Below are positions 1 to 11,600 of a DNA stretch of 64,000 nt, piece after piece (within the stretch, counting starts at the first letter, position 1; every line of letters begins with the position of its first letter). This stretch comes from Morella rubra. Taxonomy: Eukaryota > Streptophyta > Magnoliopsida > Fagales > Myricaceae. The notes below the pieces were generated by a model, which had not been told where the DNA came from, made no database searches, and saw nothing but the letters and a program-made list of their open reading frames with translations. A program made the position numbers and the translations under genes. The stretch is taken from assembly GCA_003952965.2 (NCBI GenBank), contig CM025849.1:15303064-15367063 (forward strand), in the 5' to 3' direction.

Positions 1-1803
1 GTGAAAAAATGTGTCAAAGGTGATGGTAGAAAAGCTGAAACTTTCTTGTGAGCGTCACTCAAAGCTTTACAAAATTTCTTGGTTTAAAAAAGGTGGAGAA
101 ATCATGGTGACACAAGGAGCAAAGCAAAGTTTTTTCATTGGCAAGTATGAAGATGAGATATATTGTGATGTGTTACCCATGGATGCTTACCTTTTGCTTC
201 TTGGCAGGTCTTGGCGATTTGATAGGAAGGCTTACCATTATGGAAGGAGGAACACTTGCACCGTTATCCACAACAAGGTAAAGTATGTGCTAACCCCTAT
301 AAAGGATGTTCCATCAAGTGTGTCTTCTTCAAACTAGATCAATTTATTATCTAACAAAGAAGATGGCATTATTTATTCTCTTGTTGCTAAGGATAGGAGT
401 GAAAAAGTTAAAAAGGAGGTTCCAAGTGATGTTCAAGACTTGCTGGACAGATTCAAAGGCAGTTCTTGATGAGCTTCCGAATGGTTGACCACCACTTTGA
501 AATATTCATGACCAAATTAATTTCACTTCCGTTGTTATTCTTCATAATTTGTGTCATTATAGAATGCCTCCTAGTGAAAATGCTAAGTTACAAAGACAAG
601 TAATTGAATTGTTGAAAAAAGGGCTGATTAGGAATCCCTTAGTCCTTGTGCGGTTCCAGCTCTTTTAACTCCTAAGAAAAGATGGAACGTGGAGAATGTG
701 TGTTGATAATAGAGCAATTAACAAGATCACAGTCAGGTATAGGTTTCCCATTCCTAGACTTGACGATATGCTTGATGAACTTGTTGATGCTAAAGTATTC
801 TCTAATATTGATTTGCAGAGTGCTTATCACCAAATCAAAATTAGAAAAGGTGATGAGTGGAATACAACTTTTAAAACCAAGGATGGTTTGTATTAAGGGT
901 TGGCTATGCCATTTGGTTGTCCAATGCACCAAGCATTTTCATGAGTCTTATGACTCAAGTTTTGAAGATCTTCATGGGAAAGTATGTGGTAGTATATTTT
1001 GATGATATCTTAATTTACAACAAGGATAGAGTGCAACACCTGGGACACCTATCCAATGTTTTCAAAGTGCTCATGAAAACCAGCTGCATGTGAAACTTAA
1101 GAAGTGCTCGTTCATGACTGATCAAGTTGTGTTTCTAGGTTATGTTGTGAGTGCATATGGGATGAAGATGGATGATGAGAAAGTAAAGGCTATTCTTGAT
1201 TGGCCTACAATTAAAAGCATAATAGATGTGAGAAGCTTTCATGGTTTGGCATCGTTTTATAGAAGCTCTATTAGACATTTCAACACCATTATTGTTCCAA
1301 TGACGGATATTCTAAAGAAGAAGGAATTTCAGTGGACCAATGAGGCTGAAAATAATTTCCAAGAGTTGAAGTCCAAACTTGTTGAAGCACCAGTTCTAGC
1401 ACTAGCAGATTTTTCTAAGCCATCGCAACTAGAGTGTGATGCGTCAAATGTCAGCATAGGAGCTGTACTTTTGTAAGGACGAAAATCTATTGCTTATTTC
1501 AGTGTGAAACTCAGTGATGCAAAGCTGAAATATTTAACATATGATAAGAAGTTATATGCAATTGTTCAAGCTTTACGGCATTGGGAACATTACCTTATTG
1601 GTGTGGGGTTTGTGCTCTTTTCAAACCTTGAAGCTTTGAGATTCTTGAAGGGGCAGAAGAAGCTTAATTCTTGTCATGCTAGCTGAGTTTCATACTTTGA
1701 GAAGTTCTCTTTTGTTCTACAACAGAAAGCTAGATCATCAAACAAAGTTACGAATTCACGGGTTTTGATCTCGTACTAGGATATTTTGTTTCAGATCCAT
1801 TCC
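1..1803 (+). pseudogene. Ty3/gypsy pol fragment: protease, reverse transcriptase, RNase H
   Basis: Degenerate pol segment of a Ty3/gypsy retrotransposon. Bases 11-337 encode the end of the aspartic protease region (motif VLPMDAYLLLLGRSW). RT begins near 690 with [20 protein letters not shown] and continues through [15 protein letters not shown]. The catalytic YFDDIL box lies near 1000, in a different frame after a stop at about 896. Bases 1090-1476 hold the RT connection (FLGYVVSAYGMKMD) and the start of RNase H (ECDASNVSIGAVLL), which ends at a stop. Bases 1504-1686 continue RNase H (LTYDKKLYAIVQALRHWEHYL). No LTR, gag or integrase is in the window. The left side runs off the edge and the right side stops where an LTR begins at 1804. 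Several stops and frameshifts mean it cannot make a working polyprotein. Confidence 0.9.
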
Positions 1804-3330
1804 TGTCACGCCCCATGCTTGTACTTAACCCCTAGGCTCACTTATTGTAATCATATGCACACAAGTTGGGATTACTAATTATTCTTCTACTTGGGTTTAC
1901 TATATTGCTCTTGAATTACTCAGCGGAAGACTTGTAAATAAAAGGGGTATAATTTACGAGAGAAGTCTTTGAAAATGAATTAAAGATCAAAATGCGGTTT
2001 GCAAGATCATAAGGAAATTATGACATAATTAGTAGTAGTCTTAAAAACGTCTCAGGAATTTGACTATGTATTTAGGTTAAAACTTAATAGCAAATTCAAG
2101 AGGTAAAATTAGAAAGAAACAATAAATGAGCGAAAATTTTTTCATTACTAACACGGTTTCAAAATATGTCCTCGAGGACTACAAAAGGAGGCCTATAGGT
2201 ACAAAAGTGTAAGCACTCTAAGGCTCACCTAGCTTGTACAACCATCTTTCAAAAGATACAAGTTTTTAACATCTACATCATAAACAAAAGAAATGAAAAT
2301 AAAAACTACACTACACCCCTACTCCCTAATCCTCCTCCTTGGTGTCGGAGGTGAGGTCTATCACGCCGACGTCTGGGGAGACTTGGCTACACTCCTTCGG
2401 CAGGGCCGAGGGAGAGAGGTAAGGGAATATAGGCTTGGGTGGGCCATCCACAAAGCCAAAGTCTTCGGGTCTCGGCAGTGGAGGGTCTTTGAGATACCAG
2501 TGGGGTGTGTGCTCCACCAAGATCTCAAAGTTATTCGAGACCCAAGCTTAGATCTTCAAGACAATGATGTAAGGGTCCATGTTGATAATCTACTTACTCT
2601 TGAATAGCTTCATCTTCCTATAGTTGTAGATATATACAAACCATAGAATAAAAGAGAAGGGGTGAGTCATACAGACTCAGTAAGGTCAGGAAGAAGGCAT
2701 GGTATGCACAACAAAAATATCGATAATCAGATATGATAATCACGGATGCTGATAAACAAATGTAACAGATATGATATTTAATGAGTGAAATGTTCATGAA
2801 TAACAGTGATATCCACTCTTTCCTTTGGTTTTGAGGCGTTCTCGGTGCCTGCTCTGTTCACCTTCAGAGTGGGATTTTGTGTCCCTTCTCTCCTAGTGGG
2901 ACTTGTCCCGTACCACCTACACTAAGACTTGATCTATTGGCATAAATGCCCCGATGGGAGCCCACCTACTCCCTATAATGGGAGGTTGCACTCTCCCCGA
3001 TGTGCCCAGTATCTTCACCCTTTTCTTAGGAACCACCTCAGTGGGTTCAGTTTTCTCTCACTTATTTTTCCTCTCATGATGCATATGTGTATGAATGCTC
3101 AAACATTAAAAATAAGGTTCAAACATTGATAACATTAAGACTAAAATAATTGGAAGTTCAAACACTTAGATGTAAAATCAAGTAACTATGTTATTTTTTC
3201 TGTTTCTAGTAAACTAATTAATGATTTTTTATTTTTCCTCAAGTTATCTCACATTTTTATTTAATAATTACATCATTATTTCTTTCTAAGTACAATTATT
3301 CCATTAATTAACCAACATTTTATATATGCA
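1804..3330 (-). mobile_element. LTR of a long-LTR retrotransposon family (right boundary approximate)
   Basis: The block starts on the + strand with TGTCACGCCCC, the reverse complement of an LTR 3' end GGGGCGTGACA. It resembles the first 1.3 kb of the larger insertion at 26179-33672, including a stretch near 2665 that reads on the minus strand as TTACTGAGTCTGTATGACTC and short hairpin-like segments around 2830-3060. It adjoins the broken gypsy RNase H at 1803, so it probably inserted there. The far end could not be fixed: I found no matching 5-bp duplication of ATTCC, and the sequence becomes featureless AT-rich DNA after about 3100. It is either a truncated solo LTR or a piece of one. Confidence 0.6.
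2326..2520 (-). CDS. Small LTR-encoded ORF with SUMO-interaction-like acidic tail
   Basis: An open frame on the minus strand inside the LTR. It extends upstream of the listed start without a stop for at least a few codons (…NNFEILVEHTPHW), so the true start is unknown. The product is proline-rich in the middle and ends in VIDLTSDTKEED followed by a stop. V-I-D-L-T followed by acidic residues has the form of a SUMO-interacting motif. The ORF at 32202-32396, in another LTR insertion of this window, ends in a comparable hydrophobic-plus-acidic tail (YVNISDLDDTDDED). No catalytic domain is recognisable. It could be a remnant of a longer element-encoded protein. Whether it is expressed is unknown. 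Confidence 0.4.
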   Translation of the reverse strand: MVEHTPHWYLKDPPLPRPEDFGFVDGPPKPIFPYLSPSALPKECSQVSPDVGVIDLTSDTKEED

Positions 3331-4414
3331 GATAACAAGTGAAACTATGAAGCAATAAATCTTTTTATCTAAGCTTCAAGATATTCAAGATAACTATCTT
3401 TAAACTTAAAGATAATATTGGACAGATTTATATTCAATCTATATTAACAAATCAACAACAACAATCAAAACAATCGCACACAAATGACACATGGATTGGT
3501 TACGAAGAGAAACTTCTTGAAGACACACTTCAAGAAGAAAAACTCTACGGGTCTTGTGGCCTAGAAGGTTTTCACTAGAATGAGAACTCGAAAGTACATA
3601 GTGATCCGTTAGACATACACAAATCCCTTGCTATTCTAACTCATTGAACTTCTTACCCAAATCTTGAATCTAGATCTACAATCTTGTAAGGAACGAAACT
3701 CGGTCTCTTCTATTCAAACATGCTAGAAACTTCACCACTGATCTTGCACACAGTCTGCCTTGTGAAACTTCACATCCACTGCTTCCAAACCAAAGCCACA
3801 GAAACTATCTCAGGTACCAGCACTTCTGGTAAACTCTAAGACCTAAGTAGGTAAACTTGGTGTGATCAAAAACCCTGATAGGAAACTAAAGAATAGGTAC
3901 TGTATCTTTTTGGTACACTTTAGTTCCTAGAGAGTAAACTAAGAAATAATTACAGAGAGTATTGGAGAGGATGACTATGGAGGCTTATTCTCTAAAATAT
4001 ACAAAGGAACATAAAATGACAAAGTGAGAGGAAAGGATTTTTATATCCTAGGCTTTTGAGGTGGGAATCACGAAGGCAATATCAATTTGGGGCGTTCCTA
4101 AAGTAGTAAGAAACATTCAGGCTAGCTTACGCAATTCTTAGTAAACCTCACTCAAACTCCAAAGGAACTTTGTCTACCTAAAAACAAATAGCGCACCAAC
4201 GTCGCGATGTCAAACTGTAGGAAGATTTCAATCAAACTACAAATGCTTCCAGAGACACTCATACACTGTTGAGAAGCTTGAACCATGCAGTGCTTTAAAG
4301 TGCTTGAAGCTCCAGGAATATACAAGACATAATTACAACCATGAAGTTATATGCCAACTAAATAACATCTACACTTGCAATGGACTTGTTATGGTTCAAC
4401 AGAAACCTGGCAGC
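3331..4414 (-). other. LTR-like non-coding block, unassigned
   Basis: No ORF of note. Read on the minus strand it looks like LTR-derived promoter sequence, with a TATA-like GGATATAAAAATCC (plus 4034-4047) and a short inverted repeat (CTTCTTGAAG…CTTCAAGAAG, plus about 3510-3538). It lies directly downstream of the deleted copia pol at 4415-5590 in the same orientation, so it may be that element's 3' LTR. No PPT or duplicate copy in the window proves this. Confidence 0.35.
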
Positions 4415-5590
4415 TCACCTGTAAGAACAATGTCGTCACCATAGAGCAATAGGTAGATTCTGCCTCGTGATTGAGAATAAACAAAGAGGGAAGAGTCGCC
4501 ATGACTGTAGAGAAAACCTAACTTGAGAAGAAATGTGCTGAACTGATGAAAGAGCCTTGATTCGATGGGCACGGTTTGTAAATGCCATCTTTTGCACGCA
4601 TGACCTTCGAATGAATATTAAGAGGTGCAACCTGAGTAGCAGGATAGTTGGCATCCAAAGATGGTGGATCAATTAATAGATCTGTAGATGGAGGCTACTT
4701 GTAACATGTTCATTAGCACCACTGTCAGAAATACAAAACCAGACCATACACAGGAGGTTGTCAACCTTGATAAGAATAATTTTAGCGCTCTGGGTAATTA
4801 ACAATAATGTGGTTGGAATCACCACAAATCTGGCAAGGGTCTTCGAAATCATAAGTGTTGACATTGATTTGCCTTGATTTTCCTTTCTTTTTGTTTTTCT
4901 TGTACTTACCCTTATTCTATTTATTGGAAGAACCATAATTCTTATTCTTGTTGTTGCAAGTGAATAATGCTTGGGGAGCAGCAATATTGATGCTTTGGTT
5001 GAGGTCTTGTAGAAGTTGTTCATAAGAGAAAAGTTGAACTTTCAATTCAATGAGAGACATAAGCATGTCCTTTGTGACAAAGTTGTATATGAAAACAAAT
5101 CCAGCAAAGGTTGGGTTGAGTCCACCAAGAATGAAGGTTATCAGTTCATCTTCTTTGACGGGTTGTCCAATGACATTAAGTTGATTAGCCTATACTTTGG
5201 TAGCAAAAATGTACTAGAGACATGACTAGTTGCCTTGCTGGAGGAGCTGGAGTTGATGTTGAAGGCGGTCGATGCAAGCCTTGGAAGGAGAAGGAAAAAG
5301 GTTTGCCAAAAAACTCCACACTTGTTGAACGGTCTTAAGCCCGTAGATGGAAGGCAAGACTGGCTCAACTAGAGTGGAAAGGAGACAACTTAACTTCTTC
5401 ATCCAGAGAGTATACTTGGAGTTGAGAGTAGTTAGATTACCAACAGCATCAACAAGGAATTGAACAGGACAAGGGTCTAAACCATCGACAATGCCAAAGG
5501 GGTCATGACTGCAAAGGGCTGGTTTGAACTAATAAATCAAATGTAGGTAGTTGACATTGAAGGTGGTCAATTCGAAACTGCATCAATTCC
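4415..5590 (-). pseudogene. Ty1/copia remnant: gag, protease and RT tail with internal deletions
   Basis: Read on the minus strand from 5590 down, the gag core of the UBN2 type comes first (motifs DPFGIVDGLDPCP, LNSKYTLWMKKL). A zinc knuckle near 4830 follows, with C-x2-C-x4-H but Tyr where the last Cys should be. Next is the protease active site DSGANEHV near 4720-4690. Immediately after it the sequence jumps to the linker found upstream of RT in copia elements (MRAKDGIYKP, about 4600) and then to the end of RT with a GDDIVLTG box (about 4420-4440). Integrase and most of RT are therefore missing. Frames change repeatedly. A CACTA derivative (5613-6248) lies at the upstream end of gag. Confidence 0.82.
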
Positions 5591-5612
5591 AAAAACACGC
5601 GAACTGACCTTT

Positions 5613-6248
5613 CACTGAAATTTGTCACTTCTAACGATCGATCAAAACAGTTGTACTGATTGATCGTATACTTTCAGTGATATAATCTCCACCACATGCC
5701 TATCATGCACCTTTCGTCAGCCAATGGGACGGGTTTTTCACCCGTTGGAACTTTATTATTCGACTGATCATTATATCAAACCGATCGATCGATACAAATG
5801 ACAAATGTTTCGTCACTAAATCTAATTATTTTGGTGACGAAAACTTTGTTTTCACTTTTTTATTCGAGCAATTGTATAATTAATCAATCGATCGGGCAAG
5901 CGACGAAACATTTCATCACAAAAAAGTTTCAATGCTCGTGACAAACGTTTTCGTCATATAAGTATAAATTTCAATTAAAATAAGTAATGATTGATCGCAT
6001 CATTGGATGATCAAATGGTTGGATTAGAATTTTGTCACGAATAAGTTTTTTTAATAATTTTAAATTCTATTAGTGAGGAAATTTTTGTCACCATAACTTC
6101 ACTTTTTGTGACGAAATGTGATTATCATCATGGATATGGAAAATGTGATGACATTAGTGACAAAAAATCATTACCAATACACGACTTTTAGTAATGAAAA
6201 TCATTTTTTCGGAGAATTTCGTCACTAAAAGTCAAATTTCTTGTAGTG
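5613..6248 (+). mobile_element. Non-autonomous CACTA derivative (0.64 kb)
   Basis: The right end reads CACTAAAAGTC…CTTGTAGTG, the reverse complement of a CACTACAAGAAATTTGAC-type CACTA terminus. The left end CACTGAAATTTGTCAC looks like the same terminus with small deletions. The interior has no ORF. It consists of repeated GTGACGAAA / TTTCGTCAC units and CGATCGATCG-type palindromes, the same subterminal signature as the 8.46 kb element at 46524-54985. Flanking trinucleotides (TTT left, AGT right) do not match, so one end may be eroded. It lies against the gag of the copia remnant to its left. Confidence 0.7.
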
Positions 6249-7734
6249 AGTATAGTCCAGGAAGGTCTACCTCAAGAGGGAATTTGCCAACATTGTATTA
6301 TTTGGATAACTTCACAGATTTTGATTGAGCACTTGGTTATCCTTCAATTGCAGGGGGTATACATCCTTGATTTCTCAAATTGATTAAGGTCCAAAGAATT
6401 CAATGTAGTTGTTTGGTTTAAATGTTTTTTTGATTTCTCAGAACAATTAAGGTCCAGAGAATTAAACCATTACATATGTATACCCATAATGTAGGAGACC
6501 ATTATAACAATTATCTTCTAGTTTACTGCAATGTTGTGTTATTGTGTTTGCTTGTTATGAATTTTAATCGCAAATTTAATAGAAAAGGAATGGAAGTAAT
6601 CACAAATGTACTGATTATTGAGTTTGCTATATGTCTGAAGCAACCAATTTTTGTTCTTGTTTTTGTTTTACTGAATTGGTTGTTTTTGTTTACCATATAT
6701 GGTAGAGGGATTCATCATGTGGTTACTTCTAGTGATTTGACCCCTCGATGTGTCCTTGCAGTTAAGAAATGTTGCTTCCTTTGATTAAGAAGATTAAGGA
6801 GATGGAGGGAGAAGTTCCAATGTGGAAAACAAGGGAAAAGCTGCCTGCTAATATGTGTTAGTTTCTTTTAGTTATTGGCAAAATTCTATTTCAAAATATG
6901 TCCTAATTGATTTGTAATTTGTTTGGCTATTTTGGTTGAAGTGTTCAAGAGATTAAAAATGTTTCTCAAGCAACATCCGACTGTTTTAATAAAACCCTAC
7001 TTGTCAAGTGACATTCAAAGGTTATAAAGAAACTCTACCTTTCAAAACCCTACATATGGAAAAACTTAAGGGTTCTCTCATTATTCAAATTTAGTTGTTG
7101 AAGGCCACCTCAAAACCCTAGAAAGGATATTCTTGAGTTCCTAGAGCCTTCATTTGATAGAGAAAAACTCTCAGAGATAAATAACCTCAATTGATTAGCT
7201 TTTTCTCATATTCAATCACCTTTGTGAGGCCTTCAGAGCATTGAAGGGTTATTGAAGACCAAGGTTGTTTGTGGAGAATCCATAAGAAGAGCCTCAGTTA
7301 TTCATTGCACTACATGACAGCATAGAAACCTGGCAAGAGAAGATAGCTTCTCGATTTGCCTTTGTTTTCTGCAGAAACAACATATATGTTTGCACTTATG
7401 GCACTTGCTGCTGTCAAAGAGGAGTATAGCCATTAGTATTGACTTCAACATTCAAAAACATATCGGTCGGATTTCATATCTGTAAACAAGCAAATTTGTT
7501 TTAACATTTGTACTCAACATATCTGTATGCATATGTTATTACATATCTGTAAGCAATACCCCATTTTTCTTATACAAACAAGTAACAGACCGCTCCAAAA
7601 TCATTTCAAAACTCATTTCCATACTCAGCAAGCATAGTTCGGATTTCTAAGTGTAAGCTTTACATATTGACAAAACCCACCAGTAGCAATAAATCCGAAG
7701 TTCTTAACAAGACCAGCAACAACACCAGCTGGCA
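6249..7734. other. AT-rich spacer, no gene recognised
   Basis: Holds a partly duplicated segment near 6360-6475 (two copies of 'GATTTCTCA…ATTAAGGTCCA.AGAATT'). The ORF at 6476-6784 is hydrophobic and matches no family I recognise; its composition looks like chance AT-rich sequence. Nothing else was supported. Confidence 0.4.
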
Positions 7735-7965
7735 AAAACATGTTCTTCACAACACAAAACCTAGCCACTAGCTACAAAAACAGCTTCTTTAACAACACCC
7801 AAGTAGCTTCTTCACAAAACCCAATAGCTACAAAAAAACAGTCACTTCAACCATCCACCAGCCACATGTGCCACAAGTTTTCATGCACAAAAAACCGCCA
7901 CTTCACAACACCACCAGCTACAAAAATAGCCACTTCACAACACCCACCAACCGTTCATTAAAGAC
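7735..7965. repeat. Diverged tandem repeat with GCTACAAAAA core
   Basis: At least four imperfect copies of a unit of roughly 50-60 bases with the core 'AGCTACAAAAA(C/T)AGC…CTTCACAACAC(C)', at about 7771, 7825, 7916 and partial copies between. The unit gives apparent ORFs rich in Thr, Ser, His and Asn that I regard as by-products of the repeat. Confidence 0.6.
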
Positions 7966-7996
7966 AAAATTCATTCATCAAGAGACTTGGACACTT

Positions 7997-8345
7997 GATC
8001 TAAGAGGAACGGAGTACATGACTGCTAAACAAGACAGAAAGAGAGACTACAAGTTCATTATTTATTCTGTCTCGGAACTTTGCAAGTCGTGATGGCAGCC
8101 TGCAAAAGAAGTCAGCAGCTAGCGCTGAGTGCCTGTGGAAGCAAAATAATTTCAATGTGTTTAGAGACTGCCCTTTTGGGTTTCAAACAATCAAAGCTTG
8201 TTCGGTAAATTTGTTTAATTTTTGGGAATATGTTTAGATAAATGCTACTAGAGGGTTTCACACAAAATAAATAAATTTTGTACCCACAAAGAAAAAAAAA
8301 TTTGGAATCCTTTAGTTTTGGTGCAATTAAAAAGGTAAAGACAAA
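7997..8345. repeat. Downstream copy of the flank duplicated around the LRR-RLK
   Basis: This stretch matches 12432-12815 (and a piece near 11952-12000) in the same orientation. Shared landmarks are 'AGAAAGAGAGACTACAAGTTC', 'GAAGTCAGCAGC', 'GAGTGCCTGTGGAAGCAAA', 'ACACAAAATAAATAAATT' and 'TTTAGTT.TTGGTGC.ATTAA'. The two copies lie just beyond the two ends of the receptor-kinase pseudogene, about 4.4 kb apart. That is the expected footprint of a former head-to-tail duplication of the gene and its spacer. Confidence 0.75.
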
Positions 8346-8351
8346 GAAGAC

Positions 8352-8609
8352 GTTTTTCTCTTTTTTTTTTTTCTAACTAGAAAGGTGGGTGACGAGTGTG
8401 GCAGCTCCCACTTGGACATGACTATAGGGGCTCCCTACCGTTGTGAAATTTCATATTAGCCATAGCTACAAAATCAAAAATTTAGACTCACCACAGCCCC
8501 ATAAAAGTGCAACGAATCTTGGTAGCAAGAGGTTCGATCCAAGGACCTCCTGCCCTTAATCCAGTTACAAGCTAACGGCAAGATTAATTGAGCCACCACT
8601 TTCGCAATA
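8352..8609 (-). mobile_element. tRNA-derived SINE with 15-bp target-site duplication
   Basis: On the minus strand the element begins near 8609 with a tRNA-like head. An A-box-like GTGGCTCAATTAA is followed about 50 bases later by a B-box-like GGATCGAACC (plus about 8530-8540). It has a unique body and ends in an A-rich tail (a run of T on the plus strand at about 8360-8371). AAAGACAAAGAAGAC occurs at 8337-8351 and again at 8610-8624, a 15-bp direct duplication typical of LINE-mobilised retroposition. The insertion falls at the very end of the receptor-kinase coding frame and gives that frame an extension that runs to about 8474. Confidence 0.82.
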
Positions 8610-8625
8610 AAAGACAAAGAAGACT

Positions 8626-11600
8626 TACTTGTACCAAGAAGTGCTTCTCTGTTTGCATTTGTTCCAAGAAGTTTCCGTCGAATCGAATGCAACTTAGCAC
8701 AACGTCACCCATATTCATCCTTTCCCTTGGAATTTCCACGGAACAAGCCACTCCAACTCCCAGTATCAAATTCAAGCATTCTCTGATTTTGAGACTTCTT
8801 CTTGGACTTTGATTGGACACATGATTTCTCCCTGTTTCCCCATTTTCTCCTTCTGAAAGAAGAACAGGATCAAAAATGTTAATCACTTGTTCTTGCAAAC
8901 TCGCTTTGGCGAAGTCATGAAGGGTAAAACCATCCTTGAACATGTTATCGGTGGGCTTTCTTCCAGTGAACATCTCCAACAAGAGTACGCCGTAACTGTA
9001 GACATCGCCATACGTCGACACCTTGTTTCCTAAACCGTACTCTACATGGGCACATAACATATAATTGAATATGGTCAGTGTTTTTGTAATTAATTAAAAG
9101 GAAAATTCAAAAGAAAAGCAACCAAATTAAACTCTAGAAAATGAGAAATTCAAGATTTTCACCTGGAGCAGCATAACCCATTGTTCCTCTTACTCCTATG
9201 GAGCTTGATTGATTAGTAGAAAATCTTGGGTTTGCTTAAGAAGGAACCTTGCCAAACCAAAGTCACCAACCCGTGCAGTCATTTCGTCATCCAGAAGAAC
9301 ATTGCTAGGCTTGAGATCGCAGTGAACAATCGATGTTTCGCAATCATGGTGAAGATACTCCAATGCATTGGCAACATCAATGGCGATATCCATCCTTTGT
9401 ATGAGACTCAAATTCCTCTGTTCTTGGGAGCTTCATTTGTTCTTGGAGTTGAATGCAACCACTCATCTAGGTTCCATTTACCATGAACTCGTATACTAGA
9501 GCCTTGAAATCCGATCTTGATAGTCAGCACCTGAACACGCTGTTAAAACCTTCACAAGATTCCGGTGTCTAATGTTTCTCAAAGCCTCACATTCAGCAAG
9601 AAAACTCTTCGATGCTCCGTGGTGTGAAAGGTTGATTACTTTGACAGCAACCAGAAGTGCACCGTGATCATGAAGAATTCCCCTGTACACGGATCCAAAG
9701 CTACCCTCACCAATTAAATTAGTTGAGGAGAACCCATCGGTAGCTTTTAGGAGACTTTGGTAAGATACATTCAGAAGAAAATTCCCTAAATTACTTGAAG
9801 TATTTTCATTTCTTTTCTTTTGTAAATAAACCAGCAGAAATGACACAATCAAAGCTATTCCGAGAAGCCCAAAAAGTGCAGAGATCGTCAACTTGAACGC
9901 AAGCGTCAACTTCGGCCTCTTCTTGGATTTCTTGTATTCGCATTTAGGAAGCTGAAACTCAGTCATGCCTCCGCAGAGTTCATTGTTTCCCTTAATCGAG
10001 GTTGCAGTTGTATTCTTGAAAACTCCATGTGTTGGTACTTCACCCTCAAAATGGTTGTAAGAGAGATTCAGAAACTGCAAGAACTTGAAACCTTCCAAGA
10101 ACTTTGGAACTGCGCCTGACAAATTGTTGTTAGAAAGATCTAAAAGTTCAATAACTCGTAGTGTTTCCAAAGATGAAGGAATGGATCCTTCAAAGGAGTT
10201 TCTTCTCATGGCAAGAATTGTAGTGTTACACAGTCGCCAAGAGTTGCTGGAATTTTACCGGACATCATGTTTTGAGAAATATCGAAAATTTGAAGATTTT
10301 TCCAGTTTCCTATTTCCATGGGGAGGACACCAGTGAATTGGTTCGCAGACAAGTTGATATAGATGGGTGAGAATGAGAGACCAATCAGTTCTGGGGGTAA
10401 AGAACCTCTGAGGTTGTTACCAGAAAGACTCAAAACCAACAAATTTCGACACTCGGCCAGGCTTGAAGGGATTACACCAGAAAGGTTTATCTCTTCTAAA
10501 AACAACTTCAACAAAAGTTTTAAATTTCCCAAAGAAGGTGGAATGTTCCCTGAGAAATTGTTTCCAGATAAATCCAAATATTGTAATTTCGAAAGATGTT
10601 CAATTTCAAGGGGAATATGACCTGATAATCTATTGTCGTAAGCCGATAGGTACTCCAAGTTGATGAGATTTCCTAAACCAGGTGGAATGCTGCCAGACAT
10701 CTTATTTGCTGCAGATCCAAAACTCTAAGAGTCGTTGAGAAGTTGCTGATGCAATCAGGTAGAACTCCGCCGAAGGTTATTGGCTGATATGCCCACTTCC
10801 TTAGATTCGAGGCATTCGTCAGAGAGCAAAGAAATCTGAGATCATCTCCCCACCATTTCCAAGAAAGTTGGTGCAATGAAAACCTCCAGTCTCTGCAACA
10901 TTTCCAAAGAAGGAACTTTTCCAGTTAGTTTGTTTTCTCCAAAATAGAGTGATATAGATTTGACGCATTAGATATTGAAACAGGGATAGATCCGGTAAAC
11001 TGATTCTTCCCAATCGAAAAGAATTCCAGATTGGGTAGGTTGATGCCCAAGTCCCAAGGAAGACTCCCTTGTATTTGATTGACTCCCACATCAAAAATCT
11101 CGAGAGAAGAGAGGTTAAAGATCGATGGAGGGATTGTGCCAGACAACCTATTTGAACCACTCCAAAATTATGAGTTTTGTCAGGTGGCCAAAAGAATCAG
11201 GAATGCTTCCCCCCAAATTGTTATAAATAACATCGAATATTTCAAGAAACGACAAGTTTCCGAAGAAGGGTGGGATATTTCCTGTGAGATTGTTTTGCGG
11301 ATTATAAATACTCGGAGTTTGGACAAGAGGGCAAGTTGTGCTGGGATTTCTCCAACCAGCTGATTATAGTAAAGACTGATGCGGATAAGGTTGGTGCAAC
11401 CGGATATATTGATAGGAATTTGGCCGCTAATACTGTTGTTGTGCAATAGTAAATCTTGCAGTCTACGCAAACGTCCAACTTCTGGAGGGATTATATCTGT
11501 AAAGCTGTTGTTGAACAGGGCTAGTACCCTCAGGAAACTCAAATTTCCAATGTGTGGTGATATGGAGCCTCCCAGATTTTGGGATTGCAGGTCCAGCCTC

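Noticed and set aside
1804-3330. Intact solo LTR with target duplication
   Set aside because: ATTCC at the left edge has no partner next to a CA end on the right, so the right boundary stays approximate.
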